Source of the DNA: Nostoc commune NIES-4072
GTDB lineage: Bacteria > Cyanobacteriota > Cyanobacteriia > Cyanobacteriales > Nostocaceae
Length of the DNA: 34,879 nt
Direction of reading: 5' to 3'
Assembly (NCBI RefSeq): GCF_003113895.1
Contig: NZ_BDUD01000008.1
Location: 1-34,879, forward strand
The notes below the pieces were generated by a model. It did not search any database, had not been told where the DNA came from, and saw only the letters and a program-made list of their open reading frames with translations. Positions within the stretch are counted from its first letter, which is position 1. Every line of letters starts with the position of its first letter. Both the position numbers and the translations under genes were made by a program. Shown here in pieces: positions 31,776-34,879 of the stretch.

Positions 31776-32048
31776 TTATGGTTTTCTTGCTTTCTGGCTT
31801 TCTGGTTCTCCAAACTTTTGAGTTAGCGCTTCAACAATAACTGAGGTTACAGTAATCCCTTGCTCTTTAGCTTTAGACATCCAGTAGCGACGTTGGGATA
31901 TAGGGACTTTGACACACAGATTGACCATCTGTTCAAGCTCTGGCTCTTGTGATGGTAAACCAGATGTCTGGTCTGATGTATTTATGGCTTTCTGGTTTTC
32001 TGGTTCTGTTTCTCTGGCTTTTTTAATCAAATCACCGTACTTGCTCAT
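31776..32048 (-). CDS. Partition partner of ParA (RHH protein)
   Basis: The 90-residue protein has a hydrophilic N-terminus (~1-40), then an RHH-type domain (MVNLCVKVPISQRRYWMSKAKEQGITVTSVIVEALTQKF) similar to the small ParB-type partners of short plasmid ParA proteins. The start overlaps the parA stop as ATGA, showing translational coupling. It would bind the centromere and stimulate ParA ATPase through its N-terminal tail. Octamer repeats of TTTCTGGT lie at both ends of its own coding sequence and upstream of parA. Confidence 0.75.
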   Translation of the reverse strand: MSKYGDLIKKARETEPENQKAINTSDQTSGLPSQEPELEQMVNLCVKVPISQRRYWMSKAKEQGITVTSVIVEALTQKFGEPESQKARKP

Positions 32049-32653
32049 TTCAAAATCTCCATAACTTCTTTACCTAGCGCAAGGTAATCAGCCCAAGCTG
32101 TTTTTAAACGTGAGTCATCAACATCCCGAATAGGGACACCAGCCATTGCTGCTTTCTCAAAGCCGACAGTACGCCGGATCATTGCCTGAAATACGGGGAT
32201 GCCTCCATTCAACAAATCCTGACGCAGTGTTTCGCCTTCTCTGCTGGGATAGGGAGGAACAATAGTAAGCAAGCAGCGATAGTTTGTCTCACCCAAATCT
32301 TTCACCATCAATAGCATTGGCTCAAGGCTTACAATGTCCGGTTTTGTAGGCAGTATTAAAAGGTCGCAGCCTTTAGCTAATTCCTTTAGATCATCTGAGT
32401 CAGGTCTAGCTGGGGTGTCGATGACCACAAATTGAGCATCGGCAATTACCTTTAAGGCTTGACGTTCGTCCACCGCAGGAAAGGGGAATGACCCGCGTTT
32501 TGACCACGCCAGGGCGGTACGGTTCTGGTCGCCATCTACAAGAACTGTTTTACCAAGTTCACTAAAGAAAGTTGCAAGATGCACTGCTGTAGTGCTTTTT
32601 CCGACTCCTCCCTTGTATCCAGTGATCGTTACAATTTTCTTTTGACTGTCCAT
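32045..32653 (-). CDS. parA: ParA-family partition ATPase
   Basis: The 202-residue protein has the deviant Walker A KGGVGKST (13-20), DGDQNRTALAW (switch region), FVVIDTPARPD (Walker B) and ILPTKPDIVSLEP. The short length without an N-terminal helix-turn-helix defines a type Ib partition ATPase, which forms an ATP-dependent gradient on the nucleoid and moves plasmids. Because it has no HTH, the RHH partner would regulate the operon. The operon is minus-strand; CAGAAAAC octamers lie just upstream. No Shine-Dalgarno is evident. Confidence 0.92.
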   Translation of the reverse strand: MDSQKKIVTITGYKGGVGKSTTAVHLATFFSELGKTVLVDGDQNRTALAWSKRGSFPFPAVDERQALKVIADAQFVVIDTPARPDSDDLKELAKGCDLLILPTKPDIVSLEPMLLMVKDLGETNYRCLLTIVPPYPSREGETLRQDLLNGGIPVFQAMIRRTVGFEKAAMAGVPIRDVDDSRLKTAWADYLALGKEVMEILK

Positions 32654-32655
32654 AT

Positions 32656-32698
32656 TTCTGGTAAACCATAAATCTGGTTTTCTGGTTTTCTGACTTTT
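32656..32698. repeat. 8-bp tandem repeats upstream of parA, candidate centromere
   Basis: TCTGGTTT recurs at 32673 and 32681, followed by TCTGACTT at 32689, a strict 8-bp period; TTCTGGTAAAC lies at 32656. The same octamer with the same period appears at 31791/31799 and 31989/31997 inside the RHH partner gene. Confidence 0.6.
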
Positions 32699-32725
32699 GG
32701 GCTTGGACTAAATCATACTCAACAT

Positions 32726-32974
32726 TTGTCAACGAAGTCACGTATATTTGTAGCCCACTCTTTTTTAGAACAAGCTCTTGTTCTAAACTGGTCTTTAAGC
32801 GAAATCAGACAGCGTATTAGTGAAAAGAAAGCCGCAGCCTCTACCCCAAACACCGAGTCTAACAATTACAAAGAGCGCTTTACTGCTGCGATTACTAAAC
32901 TAAGAAAATCTCATATTTGGTCAGACCCGAAGAAGCGCAAGCAAATAGAAAAAGGGAGCAATGCGATTTTGTGA
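32726..32974 (+). CDS. Small basic hypothetical protein divergent from parA
   Basis: The 82-residue frame has only a TTG start and no evident ribosome site, but its product looks protein-like: SRIFVAHSFLEQALVLNWSLSEIRQRISEKK, a linker, then a basic helix (YKERFTAAITKLRKSHIWSDPKKRKQIEK). It might be a small DNA-binding protein sharing the parA promoter region, or a truncated gene whose 5' end was lost. Confidence 0.35.
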   Translation: MSTKSRIFVAHSFLEQALVLNWSLSEIRQRISEKKAAASTPNTESNNYKERFTAAITKLRKSHIWSDPKKRKQIEKGSNAIL

Positions 32975-32978
32975 GGTA

Positions 32979-33117
32979 GGCAAGCAGGGGAGGCAGGGGA
33001 GGCAGGGGAGGCAGGGGGAGAGAAAGAAATTAAGTATACTTCAGGGTATGTCGGTAGCAAAAATTACTACTTTCTCTCTTTACTCCCCCTGCTTCCCCTG
33101 CTCCCCCTGCCCCCCCC
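32979..33117. repeat. GC-rich GGCAGGGGA tandem repeat and inverted partner
   Basis: Four near-exact 9-bp units GGCAGGGGA (32990-33020) are mirrored by CCCCTGC units (33087-33116), with GAGAGAAAG/CTTTCTCTC complementarity inside, so the whole can fold back. The window's first bases (GCCTGCCCCCCCTGCC) are similar. The IS begins immediately after it. Confidence 0.7.
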
Positions 33118-33225
33118 TCACAAGTGTAGGTTTTTTACAATCAGATCTAGAAAGAGGTAAGACTTGGAAGACTTGGGGGGAAAGTAGACAAGGAAGCTTT
33201 TTTACGCCAGAACCATTCATTGAGA

Positions 33226-34413
33226 TTAGGAAGTATTGGCAGCAGCAGCAGATGTACTGTGGTAGGGTTGTGGAAACAAACCAGTTAAAGAAATAGCCTT
33301 GCCGTTAAGTAAGTCAGCAAGAATATGAATTAAACCTTGAAGAAAACAAGAAATCTTACAAACAGTTTTTTTGGGAATATCTTGTTTTTTGTCCAGATGA
33401 TTTGGAGAAAGTTCTTTCGATAAATTATTTAGGTAATGTGGCTCTATATCAGTGCCAATTGTTATAGTCCAAAGGGTAGCTACAGCCATAGCTAACCATA
33501 CCCTTTCGGCTCTATTTGGTTCTCGTAAACGAGTTTTATGCCACTGCCAACCATCACTTTTGATATCCCGATAACTACACTCAATCCAAGAACGTAAAGA
33601 ATACCAGAGAGCATCCCCTTGTTGGGGTAGTAAATCCGTGACAATTAACCAAGGATCTTTGTAACCTTCATCCCAACGGGCAAGTATTGTGCAATTGAGT
33701 GGATTAGTTTTAAAACAGGTGACTATTCCAGACCAACTCGTCCCTGTTTTTTGTACTAGTTTATCTAAAAACTGCCATTCGGTCTCTCCTCTAATTTGAT
33801 ATGTTCCAGTATAATTAATTCGTAAAAAAGGATGCCAATTCAAAGCGCAAATTGCGTCAAACAACCAGTCAGCATAGAGTCCTCTATCTGCTGAAACAAC
33901 GACTTGCATTTCCGGAGGAACAACATCTTTCAATGATTGGAATAATTGCTGCCAATGAGGTTTCCAAGCTCCTTTTTCTGTTCCTTTGACAATTTTCCAA
34001 GCTACAGGAATGCCGCAACCCCGATAGAGAACATGAACAGAAAGAACCGTGAAGTGTTGTCCAATATTAGTGCTATCTACCGCAAGAGGAAGCCATTTTT
34101 CTTCACTGTTCCACATACTCAAAATCCATTGGAGTAGGGGAGCAAAGCACTTAGTTACATCTATAGCAGTTCTTTTTTTTCCTGTTTTGGCATCTGCTTC
34201 TTGATACCATTCTTTTAGTCTTTGTCGAACTGCATTAGTGTTCTCTTGATTAAGCCTGCCGATAAATTCTGAGACTCTGGTTAGACTACTTGAGCCTGTC
34301 ATTACTATCCCAAAGCTCCAAGTAGCTAAACCTGCTACTTCTGGCAAAGATAGATCAGGGAAATGATAACTAACAATTTTCGCCCATTCTTTGAGATACT
34401 TATTCTTTAGCAT
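33226..34413 (-). CDS. DDE transposase (IS4-like)
   Basis: The 395-residue RNase H-type transposase has apparent catalytic residues Asp113 (LAVDSTN), Asp176 (VVSADRGLYADWLF) and Glu278 (SWIECSYRDIK), in the spacing usual for IS4-superfamily enzymes with a beta-rich insertion before the last Glu. The N-terminal ~100 residues are a helical DNA-binding region (LSLPEVAGLATWSFGIVM). The C-terminus has a short alanine run (SAAAANT). The frame is intact, so the enzyme may be active. It starts three bases after the stop of the four-helix-bundle gene, so the two are probably one transcript starting near the right end. Confidence 0.88.
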   Translation of the reverse strand: MLKNKYLKEWAKIVSYHFPDLSLPEVAGLATWSFGIVMTGSSSLTRVSEFIGRLNQENTNAVRQRLKEWYQEADAKTGKKRTAIDVTKCFAPLLQWILSMWNSEEKWLPLAVDSTNIGQHFTVLSVHVLYRGCGIPVAWKIVKGTEKGAWKPHWQQLFQSLKDVVPPEMQVVVSADRGLYADWLFDAICALNWHPFLRINYTGTYQIRGETEWQFLDKLVQKTGTSWSGIVTCFKTNPLNCTILARWDEGYKDPWLIVTDLLPQQGDALWYSLRSWIECSYRDIKSDGWQWHKTRLREPNRAERVWLAMAVATLWTITIGTDIEPHYLNNLSKELSPNHLDKKQDIPKKTVCKISCFLQGLIHILADLLNGKAISLTGLFPQPYHSTSAAAANTS

Positions 34414-34416
34414 TCT

Positions 34417-34812
34417 TCAACCAATTAACCAATCTTCTGGTTGATTAATCATCTTGACTAATCCGCTTAATACTTGATTATATGCACCAGATAAATTTTT
34501 TTCCTCTTCTATCGATAAATACTGATATCTGAGAGCAAACTTCAGCCAAACCTGGGTTTCTGCTGCTTCTGCTTCACATTCGTTTAATTTAGCGATAAAT
34601 GAGGCTTTATATCTTCTTTTTCGCCAAGCCTCTGCTAAGTTGGCACAAACTGAGCGAGATGAACGACGAATTTGGTCTGTAAGAGAGTATCTTTCTTCCT
34701 CTGGGAACCGTTTTGATATCTCAAAAATAGTTATAGCTGCCTGAAATGCTTTTTGGTAGATGATTAAATCTTCGTGGGTTATAATTTTTCTGCGTTCTTC
34801 CTCCTTGTCCAC
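34417..34812 (-). CDS. Four-helix-bundle protein (S23/IVS-Avd type), IS passenger
   Basis: The 131-residue protein matches the four-helix-bundle family first seen in 23S rRNA intervening sequences and related to the Avd protein of diversity-generating retroelements: HEDLIIYQKAFQAAITIFE, ISKRFPEEERYSLTDQIRRSSRSVCANLAEAW, then FIAKLNECEAEAAETQVWLKFAL. These form basic pentamers that bind nucleic acid. It starts at a GTG (34812) with AGGAGG a few bases upstream, inside the extended right inverted repeat. No reverse transcriptase or rRNA is nearby; it travels with the transposase. Confidence 0.85.
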   Translation of the reverse strand: MDKEEERRKIITHEDLIIYQKAFQAAITIFEISKRFPEEERYSLTDQIRRSSRSVCANLAEAWRKRRYKASFIAKLNECEAEAAETQVWLKFALRYQYLSIEEEKNLSGAYNQVLSGLVKMINQPEDWLIG

Positions 34813-34879
34813 TTTCCCTCCTTGTCTACCTAGTCTTACCTCATTCTAGATGTTTTTTGTAAAAAACCTACACTTGTGA

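Larger units (their letters stand above)
33118..34879. mobile_element. Complete insertion sequence, ~1.76 kb, with passenger gene
   Basis: The left end (33118) and the reverse complement of the right end (34879) share TCACAAGTGTAGG, six T and ACAA exactly. They stay similar for about 80 bases (ATCTAGAA, GAGGTAAGACT, GGGAAAGT, GACAAGGA). Between the ends lie a transposase and a four-helix-bundle gene on the minus strand. No target duplication can be tested, because the window ends on the last base of the right repeat. The family is not assigned with certainty; it is DDE type. Confidence 0.88.

Noticed and set aside
1..34879. Possible tRNA, rRNA or CRISPR features
   Set aside because: I saw no cloverleaf-like or TTCRA-containing tRNA pattern, no conserved rRNA words, and no short repeats with regular unique spacers.

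Overview
The window looks like most or all of a mobilizable plasmid, or a plasmid-derived contig, from a filamentous heterocyst-type cyanobacterium (Nostoc/Anabaena-like). The pointers are about fifteen GCGATCGC (HIP1) octamers, a very large cyanobacterial-type plasmid replication protein, a filamentous-haemagglutinin-type exoprotein ending in the 'EATGWVMNAKGE' tail usual in cyanobacteria, and many intergenic foldback repeats. No rRNA, tRNA, CRISPR array or housekeeping gene is visible. The last base of the window is the outer end of an insertion sequence, so this is either a circular molecule opened there or a contig broken at a multicopy IS.

Layout. 0.15-1.3 kb: deaminase toxin with Imm1-type immunity gene. 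1.6-2.0 kb: orphan small gene. 2.2-2.9 kb: small tyrosine recombinase beside an 11-6-11 bp inverted repeat that looks like its core site. 3.1-4.0 kb: RND-type adaptor lacking its coiled-coil hairpin. 4.5-5.1 kb: DNA-binding protein with a coiled coil. 5.3-9.6 kb: secreted adhesin (TpsA type) with six near-identical 130-residue repeats and no partner transporter. 10.3-16.9 kb: a reverse-strand block of a NarL-type response regulator, a cluster of GTGTCY hexamers, and a tightly overlapping nine-gene operon running from a ParM-like actin through small membrane and coiled-coil proteins to an FtsK/TraD-like ATPase. 17.1-18.2 kb: ribbon-helix-helix (RHH) protein, a tiny ORF and an unknown membrane-associated protein. 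18.5-22.0 kb: primase-helicase replication initiator (CyRepA1-like).

22.0-24.7 kb is a scrambled accessory region. An HNH endonuclease cassette sits between two copies of the rep 3' end. Two identical 240-bp MITE-like elements flank a SLATT-like two-TM gene, and a pentapeptide-repeat gene remnant is cut by one of them. 24.8-27.7 kb is the mobilization module: a divergent small DNA-binding gene, a repeat-rich intergenic region that is a candidate oriT, MobC-like RHH protein, and relaxase. 27.7-28.9 kb is non-coding but full of structured repeats. 28.9-30.1 kb holds two pentapeptide-repeat proteins with a shared N-terminal motif. 30.3-31.5 kb is an S1-domain protein. 31.8-32.7 kb is a ParA/RHH partition pair with octamer repeats. 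33.1-34.9 kb is a complete IS with a DDE transposase and a four-helix-bundle passenger.

How it fits together. The rep protein would replicate the molecule. Two independent cytomotive modules (actin-like and ParA-like), each with its own RHH protein and repeat cluster, could segregate it. MobC and relaxase would allow transfer using a mating pore supplied elsewhere, because no VirB genes are seen. The FtsK/TraD-like ATPase operon may link DNA to a membrane channel. The toxin-immunity pair, the SLATT-like protein and the adhesin are accessory conflict and interaction cargo. The strongest candidates for something new are the actin-ATPase operon, the HNH cassette that supplies a new 3' end to rep, the hairpin masking the rep Shine-Dalgarno, and the MITE-flanked SLATT-like gene. 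All assignments come from reading motifs; no database search was possible.
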